This document shows, piece after piece, positions 20,371-32,756 of a DNA stretch of 64,000 nucleotides (position 1 is the stretch's first letter; every line of letters starts with the position of its first letter). The DNA is taken from assembly GCA_963377175.1 (NCBI GenBank), contig CAUJNA010003734.1, forward strand, positions 121,761-185,760. Reading direction: 5' to 3'. Made by a program: the position numbers and the translations under genes. Origin of the DNA: Effrenium voratum (lineage: Eukaryota; Sar; Dinophyceae; Suessiales; Symbiodiniaceae). The notes below the pieces were generated by a model. The model saw only the letters and a list, made by a program, of their open reading frames with translations, made no database searches and had not been told where the DNA came from.

Positions 20371-20727
20371 ACCGCGCCTCGTTATCGCTGTGCCTTCACG
20401 CAGCCTCCAGCACCTCCCGTCACCTCGGCACAAAGTCGTCCCGGCTATGCGGTAAACTCGGCAAAGCTCGACAAACTTGAAACCGGTGACGTTCTTGGTA
20501 TGCCTAAAAAACTCGGCCCTGCGGTGCGCGCTTGAGACCGGTCCCGCTCTTGCCGGCAATTCAGCCGGCCGCCTGTTCGGCCAGCGGCGTTTACACGGCA
20601 TGCTGCAAACATGGTACACTTCAGGCCGAACCCCTGCCGATCCTCGCTCCCTTGCGGTTATAGACAACTCTTCAGAGGTTTTTTGGGAAAAAACATGTTG
20701 GGATCGGGCTTCGGTAGTGTTCTTTCG

Positions 20728-21732
20728 CAGGCTGATGATGGAGTCCTTCACTCCTAAATATATGGTTTTTGACTTCATTGGAGCGCACAAAGTGCCTGCT
20801 TTATTTCTTGATCACAAGTTGGCCCTTTACCGGCAAATTTTACATTCCAGCAGTGCTCAGTCAAGAGAGCGTTCCAGCACAGCGACGTCCCTTGACACGC
20901 TTTCGCGCATTCTTGGGTGTTATGCGTCTCCCTTTCGTCTTCCCCTTCTCGGGTCGAAGGTGGCGCCCTTCCTGAAGGGACCCTTCCTGGTATTCATTCT
21001 CGTATTTATCCCGCACGCAGATGGCTGCGTCGTGTTGCACGCCGGTATCCTTGTTGTCATTGATGGGCATCAAAGATACGCATATGCGTGCGCCCTGAGT
21101 GTCACAGCTTTGCAGGGCAAAGACGTTTTCAGCAAGTCGGCTTCGCCCCAGGATGCACAGCTCGCCGCCGGCGCCGCATGATATGATGCGCAGTAGCCAT
21201 GATGTGGTCCGATTTACACGCCGTCTCGAGATTTTCTCCGCGCGACGCTGTGGTCAGTCAGCCGGCAACTTGTGCCGCGCGCAGCTTTGGTTTCGTTCCT
21301 TTTGCGTGATCTCTCTTTGTTTCAGAAACTGTTGGACAGCTCAGCCAAGTTGATTGATTCCATTGGCACTGAGCTTTTTAGTCCTACCTGCAGACACTCT
21401 CCAATTTTGATGCCTCCAAGGAAAAAAGCTTTCTAGCGCCTCTGTTACACAACCGTTTTCAATTCAAATTTCACGTCCATGTGCCTGTCGATGAAATTGC
21501 TGTGGTAGCACTCGTGCAGGGCGACCTGTTGGCGAGGTTGTGGAAGGCAAGTCTACTTTATGCGGCGTAAGTCTGCACCGTGGGAGGTTGCCCTCCTCAA
21601 GTTGCTGCTACATGCCATTTCACGACATTACATGGACACATTTCAATCAGTTGCGCCGCGCTGGCTTACCCAGGTCCGATCCATTGCTTCATGCTCTTTC
21701 TTTACGCGCCACTTCTTCTCTTACCATTAGTG
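20728..21732 (+). repeat. Dispersed repeat, copy A (inverted partner at 31819-32756)
   Basis: This kilobase is matched in inverted orientation by 31819-32756, with scattered substitutions and small indels. Both copies retain a stretch reading ILVVIDGHQRYAYAC and, further on, HVPVDEIAVVAL, so the repeat once had coding capacity, but frameshifts and stops break it. I do not recognise the protein. It may be part of an old retroelement. Confidence 0.7.
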
Positions 21733-22522
21733 ATGTCGCGGCTGCGATGAATGTACCCCTTGATGAGCTACAGCAATTTTTGTTGGCTGACAATATGTCC
21801 ACGGCTCCGCTGCGGATCGCAGTGGCATGCAATAGATCGGCTGCGGCTATTCTCACATACTGTTTGGACATCAGTGGGCTGTCCCACAGTAGCCCATCCG
21901 CCGACGTTGTAACATGCCAACTCCCTGAAGACTCCTCCATGGCCCAGTGATGATACAGGAGACCCGCCGGAGTCCTGAACACCTACGTACCTCCGACGGC
22001 CGTACACACTCCAGCTGTCGCTCGCCGCATGATGGGCCAGATGATACGCCTTGGCGAGTGCTGCTAGATGACTATCCCGAGAGTAATTCTCTGTCACCTC
22101 GGAAAGCATTGCCTCGGTTTTGGCATTCCCTCTGCACACTGGCGATCTTTTCCCCACGAGACGTCCGAGGCTGTGCAGAACCATCTTGACCGCACCAGCC
22201 TCCAGTTCGTAGCGCCTCCTATTCTGGAGGCCGGCCTCTTGGCATGCCTTCTACTTTCGAGCGTGTCCTGGATGGTGCTGTCTCAGCTGTTTATGCAAGG
22301 CCATTGCACCCTATTTGCACATATTTGCACCAAGCCCAGACTCTTCTACATGTGTTTACGGAGTCATTCGAGGAACCATCTTGCTGCAGTCGGATGTGGC
22401 GGGCGTTGACTTGAGCCAGAGCGTTCAAATGACTCTGCGTTGCTTGGTCTATCACTCGCAGTGGTGCTGCTTGCCGTATTGCCTTTGTCAGGAATGACCT
22501 TTTCAACACGAATTCTTTTCAC

Positions 22523-23272
22523 TTGCAGGTCAAGCTGTGGCACGGGGTCGTGTTTACTGGCATGGTATCCGAAGAACTTTGGATCGACAACTTGTTAGGC
22601 ACAGCAAAATTTGCATGGGATGTCAAGCGCTTCCGGTGTCCCCTTGCCGGTTGGAATTGTGCCTGTGCAAAGTCAGCCCAAGCATGCCCCTGTGCCGCCG
22701 GCTATGTGTGCATCTCACGTCAAGTTGAAACCAGGCCTCTTCATCCAAGCCACTTGGGGTGCTTTCGAAACTCAGTGCCCGTGGATTCGTGCACAGCAGT
22801 CTTGTGTGTCTTGGGCACATGCGGCAAATCAGAATGCTGCCTTTTGAGGGCATGACCCTGTACTGTGGTGCTGCGTGTTTGCGTGCATCAAGCCAGGGGC
22901 AAGTTGGCTAGTCGGGCCGTTGAGGTGGTTGATCTGAAGCTCCCGCAAACATGCGTTCGCTTTCGCTCCTTTCAAACACGAGTTTGGAGCCGATGAGTGG
23001 GAGCAGCTTCGTCAGCACCCGATTTGAAAGATTTAAGCAGGCCCAGAAGTTGAAGAATTCCGTCGCTGAATTGACATCTCGTCAGCTCGTCAGGCCTCTC
23101 AACTGAGAATGCCGGATTTCGCCAACAGCTTGTGAAGGACATGCAGGCATTCAAAAGTGAGGCCATGGAGACGTTGAATCGGCAGCAACGCAATCTTGAA
23201 GGTGACATGTCCGAGGTCAAGGAGATGCTGAAGATGTTGCATGCGGGCCGTGCTGCAAAGAAGCAAGCCTGA
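22523..23272 (+). pseudogene. Decayed coding relic with coiled-coil C-terminus
   Basis: Pieces in different plus frames look protein-like: VKLKPGLFIQATWGAFETQ, then FKHEFGADEWEQLRQHP, then a final stretch of about 55 residues rich in Gln, Glu and Lys (MQAFKSEAMETLNRQQ) ending at the TGA at 23270-23272. Frame changes between the pieces and no single start make this a pseudogene. It may be the continuation of the coding relic in 20728-21732. The family is not recognised. Confidence 0.35.
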
Positions 23273-23346
23273 GAATTCAGACATGGACGACTGACTCAGT
23301 CATCAGGGGCTTTCCGCATCTGGCATGAGCACTAGGATCTTCTCAG

Positions 23347-23970
23347 ATGCGACGTGTGGGTTTCTTGCTTCTGGATGTGTTTGTCCGCGGCGCCAGCGAC
23401 GGATGGAAATTGTTCCTCCTCGCTCCGCGGATGCTGCCGCGGGGCAAGACCCGCATCCAGCGTGACGAGGTAGATAGGCGTGGGGGCAGTGCCTGCAACC
23501 GCGCACACGCTTCGGCGAACAATGACGGCCAGCGCCGCGCGGAACGAGCAGCAGCGCTTGCCCACCTGGGCGAGTTCTCGGCAGCTAGCGCTGCGCTCGC
23601 GTCGCCCATGGCGCCCGCAACGCAAGACACGCTTCGAGCCCTGCGTGACCCAGACCGTCGCCCTCCGCAGCGACAGGTCCCTTGGCCGAAAAACCTGCAC
23701 GACAGCCGGCCCGCCCCGCTTGCCTTGTGCCGGAAGCGCTTTCTGCCGCCGGGCGGCGGCTGGGCCCTCCGGGTGTGCCGCAGAGGCACCTCGCGTCCTC
23801 GCCGAAGCGCAGCTCTTTCGCGGTGCCACCGCCCGTTATCGCAGGCGTGCGCTTGGGGCGCATGGTGGGCCTGCAGAAGCCCGATGGCGGAGTGCGTGGC
23901 CTGGTCATGGGCTCGTGGCGCGGACACTCGCGCAACGGCATGCAGGCGCCCTGCCTTCCTTCACCTCGTA
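23347..23970 (+). pseudogene. LINE reverse transcriptase fragment, N-terminal part
   Basis: Plus-strand frames contain RAAALAHLGEFSAASAALA and, after a frame change, RLGRMVGLQKPDGGVRGLVM. The second is the conserved block preceding the reverse transcriptase palm and matches the better preserved copy at 30084-31519 (LGRMVALRKPNGRVRGLVMG). The sequence after it is deleted to TLAQRH. It is a non-LTR retrotransposon fossil with frameshifts and deletions. Confidence 0.65.
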
Positions 23971-24311
23971 GCTCTCCTTTGCCGCGTCCTTGCTTGACGG
24001 TCCAGCCTCAATGGCCCCTTGGGCCGGGGGCCGGGATACAAATGGCCAGCTTTGCTGCATGTGAGGAGCTGGCCTCCGAGAAACAGCTGCTAAGTCCCGG
24101 GGCCTCCAATAAAAACAAATCCGCGGAGGAGGGGGCGGAGAGAACCAGGCGACGGACAAAGGCGCAAAACAAAAAATAGGATGGGACGCTTTACTTAACC
24201 ACGAGAAAGCAGAGAACGGCGAGACAATGATATTTTTCCAACGCCTCTTTTTCGCCTGCCGGAGGGTGAAACGAACGAACCAGCCACGGAAACCTAAGCT
24301 ACGCGGCACCG

Positions 24312-24725
24312 CTACAAAGGCGGCACGTGGCACGCGTCGCGGCCCCGGGGGAGCTCGAGCAGGCTCGCGCCAAATGCGCCCTGGGCGGCGATCGCGAGCA
24401 GTTGGCCCCAGCGGCGTGTGAACGCCCCGGCCGCAGCCGTGCGCTGGCTGGCTGGGCCGGCAGCGGCTTTTCCACGCGCCAACCGGGCGAGGAAATCCTC
24501 AGTCTCTGCCGACCACCGATGCTTTTCACGGACGCTCTCCAACGACCGGGCCACGTACGCTGCGTGCCTGAGCGGCGTGCCCAGAACGGAAATGCCCTGC
24601 GTCTCCGGCGCCCGCGTCCAGCTGCCTACCCAGGCGTCCGCGCGGGCGGCGGTGGGGAGACGGTCCAACAACGTGCTGGGCTCTGAGCCTGCTGCGTTCC
24701 ATGCCCGCGTCTTACCCAAGTGCAC
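24312..24725 (-). pseudogene. LINE polymerase fragment with internal deletion
   Basis: A minus-strand frame begins HLGKTRAWNAAG, the block just after the reverse transcriptase palm, continues through a VLGTP motif, then jumps to the far C-terminal part of the same ORF. The intervening segment present in the 24965-26342 copy is missing. Truncated and deleted relic. Confidence 0.65.
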
Positions 24726-24964
24726 GCGGACATTCGCGCGTTGCCATAGCGCCTCATTTTGTTTGATAGTAAGCCCATTGGGCTATGGTTTTGTTCTCAG
24801 CCAATTAGCAGGGTGTCGCTGCTCGCGCATTTTTCCGCAGCGTCTCTGTCGCAATTAAGGGGTGCCCCGGGCACCAGGGTTCTGCAAACTGTTTTTTCGG
24901 AGGCCAGTTTCCTCACCTGCACGCTGTTTTTACGGAGGGCAGCGTCCTCGCGTGCACACGACGG

Positions 24965-26342
24965 CTACCGGGCGGGCAGCCGCGACGCCCCAGGGGAAGA
25001 TGGGCACGCAGCGAGAAGGTCACTCAAGTCCGGGCAAGGCCCATCAAGGTTGCTCAGGCCAAGGGAGGGCAAGGAAGTGAGGCTGTCAGCGAAGGCGAGC
25101 TGCAGCGCACAACAAGCCAGACCAGCGGCCTCTGACCCCCAGCGGCCTCCGACCTCTACACCGATCACAACCAGGCGGCAGCGGGCGCTGCAAGAAGCTC
25201 GGGATAGGTTGCTTCCTTGCGGCGCCGGGCCTCAAGAAGGGCGACGGGTCGGGCCGGGTCGCGCCGAACGGGCCTCCCCAGCGGCGGTGAGCGGAGACAC
25301 CATGGTCGTGTCAACCGCGAGCTGGGCCCCATTCCACAAAGGGAGCCGTTGGCGATGACCTCGATGCGACGGTCATCAAAGCGAGAAACCGCCACATTGA
25401 GGTCACGGACAAGGGTGTTCGTGGTCACTCGAGCACCGGCCTCGCGGCGCACGCGGGCTGCTGCACGCTCGAGCGGGCAGCCTCGACTCCGGGGTGCACC
25501 AGACCGGGAGCACGCTGCACGGTGGTCGGGCTTGGGCACCGAGGATCACGGCATCCCATGTGGGCAAGTCAAACCCGGCCGCAGCAAGCGCTGCCTGTGA
25601 CTGAAACACGCCTCGGAGGGTGGGGCCGACGGGCTCGCCGGCTCCAAGCCTGGCGACAACGTTTGCGGCGAAGCGCGGGAGCTGGGGGTGCAGCACGGGA
25701 AGAGTGGCGACCGCAGACGGCAGGTTGAGGCCACCTTGCTGGAAAGGGAGCTGCGCAAGGCGGAGGGTCCGGGAGTGGGCCGGCCCCCAACAAATCCGCA
25801 AGGCAGGCAGCGACAGCCGCGTCCTGGGCTTCCGCAAAGGTGAGCGAAGCCACAGATAGCAAGGACCGCAGAAGGTGACAGCAGCGCGGTGAAGCACAAA
25901 ACAGAAGCTGCAACCATGCGGACTGAAGGTCGGGCAGCGAGCGGATGCTTTGGAGGAGCGAGTCCTGCTTGGCGCGTGTGGCTTGCAACTGAGCGCAACA
26001 TATGCAGGATGGTCACAGGGAACCCCAAGTGCAACGAGCCCCTGTTGCTCGGGCGGCAAGGCCGGGTCACCGACCCACACCGGGGCGTCAGTGGAGCCAA
26101 GCTCTCGGATGCCTGGCGGCTCGAGCCCGGCGGCGTTCCAAGCCCTTGTTTTGCCCTGGTGGACTTCGATGCGCGCATGCCGGACACGGGCCGGGGCGGA
26201 GGGGACGATGACATAAATGTCATCGAGGTAGGCAAACACGAGCTCCCCTGGGCGAAGGTGGCGCTGGAGTTCTTCCAGGGCCGGGTGCTGACCCAATGCA
26301 TGGAGTGCTGGACAACACTTGAGCCAAAATGGTTTGGAATTG
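24965..26342 (-). pseudogene. LINE polymerase 3' fragment starting at a spliced leader
   Basis: Minus strand. The fragment opens with CCATTTTGGCTCAAG (26342-26328), an exact 15-base match to the 3' end of the dinoflagellate spliced leader. It then goes directly into the reverse transcriptase palm at PALHALGQHPALEE, then FAYLDDIYVIVP with the catalytic DD, HQGKTRAWNAAG, a region of frameshifts, and a C-terminal EVGGRW block. Residues normally preceding PAL are absent. This is what is expected if an mRNA trans-spliced at an internal site was reverse transcribed and inserted. Reading frames are broken, so it is not functional. Confidence 0.75.
26328..26342 (-). other. Spliced-leader relic
   Basis: Fifteen bases identical to the 3' end of the known dinoflagellate spliced leader. 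Extending to the full 22 bases gives 18 matches. It sits exactly where the LINE reading frame begins and in the same orientation, consistent with a trans-spliced mRNA that was retroposed. Confidence 0.65.
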
Positions 26343-26772
26343 CCATGCTGCAATGCTCCTTGCGTTTGGCACCAGTATCAGCCCCTTGGGCTTCTGATGT
26401 TTCTTTTCAGCCTTCACAAGCTCAGCCTTCTTGTCGTGAAGCCATGAGCTGCTGCGGCTTTCAGCCTGCACAGGCTTGTGTTGCATGCATGCCTGTTCAG
26501 TGGTTCATGGACTTGTGCAACTCTAGAGAGCAGCAAGACGCGCCTGCACAGCACATGCGCAGCACAAGGAACATGCAGAGTTTCACGACCAGCAAACGAA
26601 GCAGGACATTACAAGGCAGCCGTCACCAAACTGCTTGTGCTGCAGGTGATGAAGGCTTCAGATCAACAAAAAGTGTCAGGTCGTTTTGTGCAAGCTGCAG
26701 GTTTGCTGTGGGAGCAGAGGGTGAGGCCTGTGCAGTTGCTGGTGCATCCCAGCAACCGATCTGGGGCCATGC

Positions 26773-27383
26773 TCAACAGCTTCGACATGCATGCCAAAGG
26801 AACCATGGTTTTGACCATGGGGTGCTTGGTGGACAACCCCCCCTTCGGAACCAGGCCGTCCCGAGGCGAGGATTGTCAGCCGGGCCGCAGCGGCAGCCGG
26901 CTAACCGCCTCGGCCACACCATGGCGCGACCGCTAGCACCTTGGGCAAGGGCGGCGGCGAGGGCTCGCTGTGCCGCAGCAGCAACAACGCCGGACCAGCG
27001 CTGGTGAAAGGCCTGCAAGGCTGAGGCACGCAGCCACTGAGGCCGCCCCCTCGCTTTGGCACGGGCGAGGGCGCGGAGCAATTCCGCGCCTCGCCGTTCC
27101 ACCGGCCGCCGACCTCAATGCCAAACACGACGAGCCGGCACCGCCGTGCCGTAAGCAGCTCCGGGTAAGTCGTCTCCCGTTTTCGCCTTGCCGCTTGCTC
27201 AAGCACTGCCCCAGCTTGGGCTTCCTCTGGGCTGGCCGTCCCCCCCGAGTGGGCTGACCCTCGTGGCGTCAATGGCAACCTGAGCGCCATGCCACACGGG
27301 CAACGCAGACGCCAGGATCTCGATGCGCTGGGCATCCGAGACCGGGACATCCACGTTTTTTTCTTGGTGTTCATCTCCGCCAC
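26773..27383 (-). pseudogene. LINE polymerase C-terminal fragment
   Basis: Minus-strand frames carry TTYPELLTARRCRLVVFGIE, EVGGRWNGEA-like sequence and FHQRWSGVVAAAAQRALAAA. These are the C-terminal blocks also found in the neighbouring relics. Several frame changes. It is another copy of the same LINE family lying head to tail with the 24965-26342 copy. Confidence 0.6.
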
Positions 27384-27439
27384 TGTTCTTTCTTCTTTTT
27401 CCCCAAACAGCGAAGCATTGGGGTTCTAACTTGAGGCAT

Positions 27440-27860
27440 GAAGAATGGGAAAGTGTGACGCCGGCTCCGGGATCATTTTTTCCGCTTGTCTTCCTGTCTC
27501 CCAGTCTCTCTCCGGTCAGCTGCCAGATGCTGTGACGCTGGCTCCGGGGTCGTGTCTCCCGCTTGTCTCCCTGTGTCTCCCAGTCTCTCGCTTGTCTTTT
27601 TGTGTCTCCCAGTCAGATGCTGTGACGCCGGCTCCGGGGTTGTGTCTCCCGCTTGTCTCCCTGTGTCTCCCAGTCTCTCGCTTGCTCTTGTCTCCCTGTG
27701 TCTCCCAGTCAGCTGCTGTGACGCCGGCTCTGGGTGTCTCCCGCTTGTCTCCCTGTGTCTCCCAGTCTCTCGCTTGTCTGCCTGTGTCTCCCCGTCAGAT
27801 GCTATGACGCCGGCTCCGGGGTCGTGTCTGCGCTTGCCTCCCGGGGTCGTGTCTCTCGCT
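27440..27860. repeat. GC-rich minisatellite, unit about 75-100 bp
   Basis: The phrase GTGACGCCGGCTCCGGG, with small changes, recurs near 27457, 27533, 27621, 27718 and 27803. Between the copies is variable filler made of CTCCCAGTCTCTCGCTTGTC-type sequence. Open frames here are by-products of the repeat. Confidence 0.8.
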
Positions 27861-30083
27861 TTCTCTCCCTGTGTTGTCCCGGGCAAAGCCAACTGAAGCT
27901 GCTTCTTCTTTGCGAGTTTTGGGGCTGACCTTGCTTGCTGCCAGCTTTTGTTTAGTGCTTACAGCCCTCAACAGGGTCCCGGGCAAAACCAGCTGAAGCT
28001 GCTTCCTTCTTCTTTGCGTGTCTTGGGGCTGACCTTGCTTGCTGCCAGCTGGCTGTTTTCCAGCTTTTTTTTTTTTCAGCATGCGAATGTGAGACGCCGT
28101 GGACTAGGCCTAGGTGAAACGCGCTCTACAACCCCAGAAGCCCATCAGCCCTGCTTACAGCCGTCGACAGGACAAATGAAGGTCCCGGGCAAAACCAGCT
28201 GAACCTGTTTCTTCTTGTGTTGAGGCTGACCTTGCTTGGCATCCAGTAACCGGCGTTCGGCTCCCTTCGGCTCCCTTCGGCTCAGGTGGCAGCAGCTCGC
28301 AAGCGCAATTGAGAAGCATGAAGCTAGAAACATAGATTCGACAAGTCAGCAAGCGCCACTTGCAACAAAGCTTCGCAACGGGGAAAGGGCATGTCGCAGA
28401 TTTTGCCGTTAGCCCGTGTGCAAAGGATGTGCCTCTCTCTTGGTGAAGCGCAGGTTTGTATCCTTGTGGAGCATCGTTGGAGCTAGAAGCAAGCAATGTC
28501 GCGCCTTAAATGTGTTTATTTTTCTCGATAAACAAACAAATCGTGTTGTGACATCCGGCTGATTGCTTTTCTCAGGAAACTGAGCTGCTTTTTAGAAGCC
28601 GGTGTCGCACTTCTTGGCCAAGTGCAGGTTTGCATCCTTGTGGCGCATCAGCAGAGCCCTGTCGAGCCTTAAATATGTAGACTGGTTTCGATAGACGAAT
28701 ACGGTCGGGTCCCCAGCCAAACCGTTAGCTCGTAAGAGATTGTTTGCGTCGTGCGTGCGCTTGTCGAGTTCTCCTTGAAAAACTTGGTTGATGCGTAGGA
28801 GCCTTTTCCTGGCAACCTACTTCGCTGACCTTGACAACTTGGAAACAGTTCGCACACCCGGCGAGGCCCAGAAGTTGTTGCCAGCGGCGTGCATTGCAAT
28901 GAAGGCCGCCGGTCGTTCACCACACATGTGAATGTCAATCTGTGAACCATAAGCGCCAACTCCAAGATGACCCGGCCAAGCTGGTGGTGTCCACAGCCAG
29001 CATTGGTAAGTTGGGGCAAAGTTCTCACACGTTTCCGAGATGGAGCAGGGCTGGAGCTGATGCTCAAAGCCAAGCTTGTTCCAAAATGGAGCAGCGTTGG
29101 GCGCATGGAGCAAAGCCATGCGTTGGCCATCTTGGGAGCATGCGGCGCGCTGGGCACGACAGAGATGAAGGCCCTTGGATGACCAAGCTACTGCCGGCTC
29201 AAACACTGAGGATTTTCTGGAGCTGCGCCGGGTGACAGAGGCGCGCGCCAAACGGGCACCTTTGCTGACGCTTGCAAATTTGGCGCGGCGTGTGTTTGCG
29301 TTGCTAGGCGAGGATGTCCCGGCCGTAACGCTACAAGGCGCAGTCTGCAAGTTTATGCAAGTGCTCCCTTGTTTTGCTTGTGGCAAGACCTTTAGCTGAG
29401 CTCGAGAAGAAGATATAAACCAGAAGTGGCATGTGTCCAGTCTCGGCCGCAAGCTGCTGAGACTGGTGCGCAAGTTTCAGCAGAGTAGCGAGACGCCACC
29501 AAATGCTGCGGTGATGGAAAAGTGCATTGAGTGTCCGTACTACGAAGGTTCCTTCAAAACTTCCATTGATTAATGCCAGGTGTTGGGTTGATTCACCCCG
29601 AATCCCCGGGGCCTTCACTCTCGAACATGGCATTGACATGGCATTTGCCCCTCGAAGTCGATGAGCGACATCGATGCTTTTACCCGGCGTCAAGGAGATG
29701 GATGGACCCGACGTGTCCTCTTCCCAAAAAAAGAGGAGTTCCTACAGGGACACACATGGACTGATTGCATCTATGTGTTGCTCACATAAGCTACTCAATT
29801 TCGCACCTTACATGAAGGAGACAAGCCTTTTTTGGTTTTACAGACCTGTTATGTTTTTTTTTTTGGGGGTCGAGGCTGGTGTAATTTCGGACATGCATGG
29901 CCACCCGCCCGCCCGCCTCACGGCAGGCACGCGCGCCCGCAGCGGCAGGCGGGCGCGCAGATGCGGGGAGGGGCACGCGCAAGCGGCGGAGGAGGACTAT
30001 GCGGAACAGCTCGCTAGGTAGCCGGACTCTCCCCGCCTGAGGCCCCGCCTGCGACAGACAACAGCAGCGCGTGCGACGCAAGG
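27861..30083. other. Host-type sequence without recognisable gene
   Basis: A second repeat family lies at about 27890-28250: GGGCAAAACCAGCTGAA, followed by GCTGACCTTGCTTG, appears three times. A short direct repeat of GGCTCCCTTC is at 28257-28280. The rest holds only short frames with no family I recognise. Confidence 0.55.
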
Positions 30084-31519
30084 TCAAGGTCTGAAAAACA
30101 GCGTGTCGCGCGCCGCCACGTCGGTCAGCATGGTGGCCTCCCTTTGCCATCCGCGGCGGAGGTCCAGGCACCTGGCGCCACCCCGTCCCAGAGTTCCTGC
30201 CACATGGGCCCGGTGAAGCCCGGCGGCCGCGTCAGCGCCGCCTGAACGGCTTTTGCCGCACACGGCAGCCCGCCGCCGCCAGCGCTCAGCGCAGCCAGAA
30301 GGTCCGCCCCAAGCGCCGGCAGACGCCCCCGCAGAACCGGGAGGCAGTCGGCCCAGGATGCCCAATGCGCCGCAAAAGCGCTCGCTACGCGCCGCTCGCA
30401 AGCCGAAGCCGCCGTGCGCCAGGGGCAACTGCGCTCGCCGCAGCTGCAGCGCACCCAGCTCGGCGCCCTCCAGCGCCGTGCAGCCGTCAGCTCAAGCACG
30501 CTGCCGGCGCATCGTCATGGCCAGCGGCATACGCAGCTGTTTCAGCCGGCGGCGGCAACGCTCTCAGCAAGTAGTTGCGCCGTGGCCGCGCGCAGAAGGG
30601 GAGCATGAGCCACGCCGCCTGCAGATCGGGCACGCAGGGGATGCGGTCGAGCAGCCGTTGGTGCTCGGCGCGCTTCTGTTGCACGTGGTCCTGGACGAAG
30701 TTGGAATGGCCAACGGGGGTGCCCAAAACAACCAGGCCGCGCCGCTCGGGCGGGAGCGTCCAGGCGCCAACCCAGATGTCAGCCACTGGTGCCGGCCGGT
30801 TCTGCTCCAGCCGCGTTCCAGACCCGCGTCTTCCCAAGGTGCACCTCTTTGCCCGCATCACAACACGAGCAACGCTGGCCACCGCGTGCACACGCTCCGG
30901 TTGGCACACGGCGTGCAGTTGTCAAATAAGCGAACACGGTCTCTCCGGGGAGCAAGGTGGCCGCCTGCAGTGCCGGGTGCTGCCCCAGCGCGTATAGGGC
31001 TGGCATGAGCGGGTCTCCCTGCTCGCCCCTTTCTGCTTGGCCAACGCTGTTCGGCATGGCGTTGTCACCCGCGAGGCCCCGCAGCATTGGACATGGTCAT
31101 AGGCCCCGACGCCATCTATGCGCACTACCGTCGCACGCGGGTCCCGCTTACACAGGGCGCGAACGCCCCGCGCAGCAGCCTCCGTTCCGGCCCGGGTCCC
31201 GCGCGCGAACTGGAAGGGCCGGCAAGCTGCATCAAAGCAGGCTGCAAACTGTTGCGCCAATGTCCGGGCCACCAGCCGGCGGAAGGTGTCCCCCATGACC
31301 AAGCCGCGGACTCGTCCGTTCGGCTTGCGCAGCGCCACCATGCGGCCTAAGCAAAGCGCGGCGGCGATGACGTCGGGGACGTCCGCCAGCGCAAGCGTCT
31401 GCGCGGCGTGGTGGAGCAATTGCGTGCCCTCCTCTGAATCCAGGAGCAGGTGTAAATGCTCGTTGGTGCAGCCCGACGGGCCAGGGCCGCGCCTCGGCGA
31501 GCGCGGCGCGAGTTGTTGA
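30084..31519 (-). pseudogene. LINE polymerase relic, longest copy
   Basis: Minus-strand blocks appear in the expected order: LGRMVALRKPNGRVRGLVMG and RRLVARTLAQQ (about 31300), VVRIDGVGAYDHV with the first palm aspartate (about 31100), EQGDPLMPALYALGQHPA (about 31020), then HLGKTRVWNAAG, VLGTPVGH and LLDRIPCVPDLQAAW. Frameshifts separate the blocks. The FAYLDD motif has been destroyed: the frame reads FAYLTT, so the catalytic aspartates are lost. It is a dead non-LTR retrotransposon ORF. Confidence 0.75.
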
Positions 31520-31818
31520 CGAAAGCGCTCGTGTTGTGTTTGTGTTGTTTCTTGTTAGTTTGTTCCTTGTTCTTGTTACATTGTTTGTTGGTCACTGATT
31601 TTTGGGTGTTACTCTGTAATATTCAAAGGTATTGCTGGTAGTACATAATTGGGCGCCGTAGCTAGTTGAAATTGTTTTATTTTCAAATTCTGTCAGTTTT
31701 TTCGTTTTCCGTCAGTTTCTGTCGTTTTTTTTAAACCTTTTATGTTCTCTTCATTTTTTCTGGGGGGCCGTACGCTCTGTTCACCTACCGTCTCTTCCCC
31801 GAAATTGTTTTGACGAAT

Positions 31819-32756
31819 CACTAATGGTAAGAGAAGAAGTGGTGCGTAAGGACAGGGCGTGCTTCATAATAGCAATGGATCGGACCTGGCTAAGCCAGCG
31901 CGGCGCAACTGATTGAAATGTGCATGTTGCAGCAACTTGAGGAGGGCAACCCCCTCACAGTGCAGACTCACGCCGCATAAAGTAGACTTGCCTTCCCTTT
32001 TCGCCAACAGGTCGCCCTGCGCGAGTGCTACCACAGCAATTTCATCGACGGGCACATGCACGTGAAATTGGCATTGAAAACAAGATTGGAGAGTGTCTGC
32101 AGGTAGGACTTAAGCTCAGTGCCAATGGAATCAATCAACTTGGCTGAGCTGTCCAACAGTTTGTGAAACAAAAAGAGATCAGGCAAAAGGAACAAAACCA
32201 AAGTTGCGCGCGGCACAAGTTGCCGGCTGACTGACCACAGCGTTGCGCTGAGAAAATCTCGAGACGGCGTGTAAATCGGACCACAGCTACTGCGCGTCAT
32301 ATCATGCGGCGCCGGCGGCGAGCTGTGCATCCTGGGACGAAGCCGACTTGCTGAAAACGTCTTTGCCTGTGACACTCAAGGTGCACGCATATGCGTATCT
32401 TTGATGCCCATCAATGACAACAAGGATACCGACGTGCGAGACGACGCAACCATCTGCGTGCGGGATAAATACGAGAATGAATACCAGGAAGGGTCCCTTC
32501 AGGAAGGGCACCACTTTTGACCCGAGAAGGGGAAGACGAAGGGGAGACGCATAACACCCAAAACTCAAGAATGCGCGAAAGCTTGGCAAGGGACGTGGGC
32601 GTGCTGGAACGCTCTCCTGACTGAGCACTGCCGCACTATACAAATTGCCGGTAAAGGGCCAACTTGTTAGCAAGAAATAAAGCAGGCACTTCACGCGCTC
32701 CAATGAAGTCAAAAACCATATACCGGAGGGAGTGAAGGACTCCATCATCAGCCTGC
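31819..32756 (-). repeat. Dispersed repeat, copy B (inverted partner at 20728-21732)
   Basis: Reverse complement of the 20728-21732 copy with small indels, among them near 32370 and near 32640. Same broken coding potential (ILVVIDGHQRYAYAC, HVPVDEIAVVAL on the minus strand). The two copies lie about 10 kb apart. Confidence 0.7.

Noticed and set aside
27440..27900. Possible CRISPR-like array
   Set aside because: Repeats are long, variable in length and sequence, tandem without unique spacers, and in eukaryote-type DNA. It is a minisatellite.
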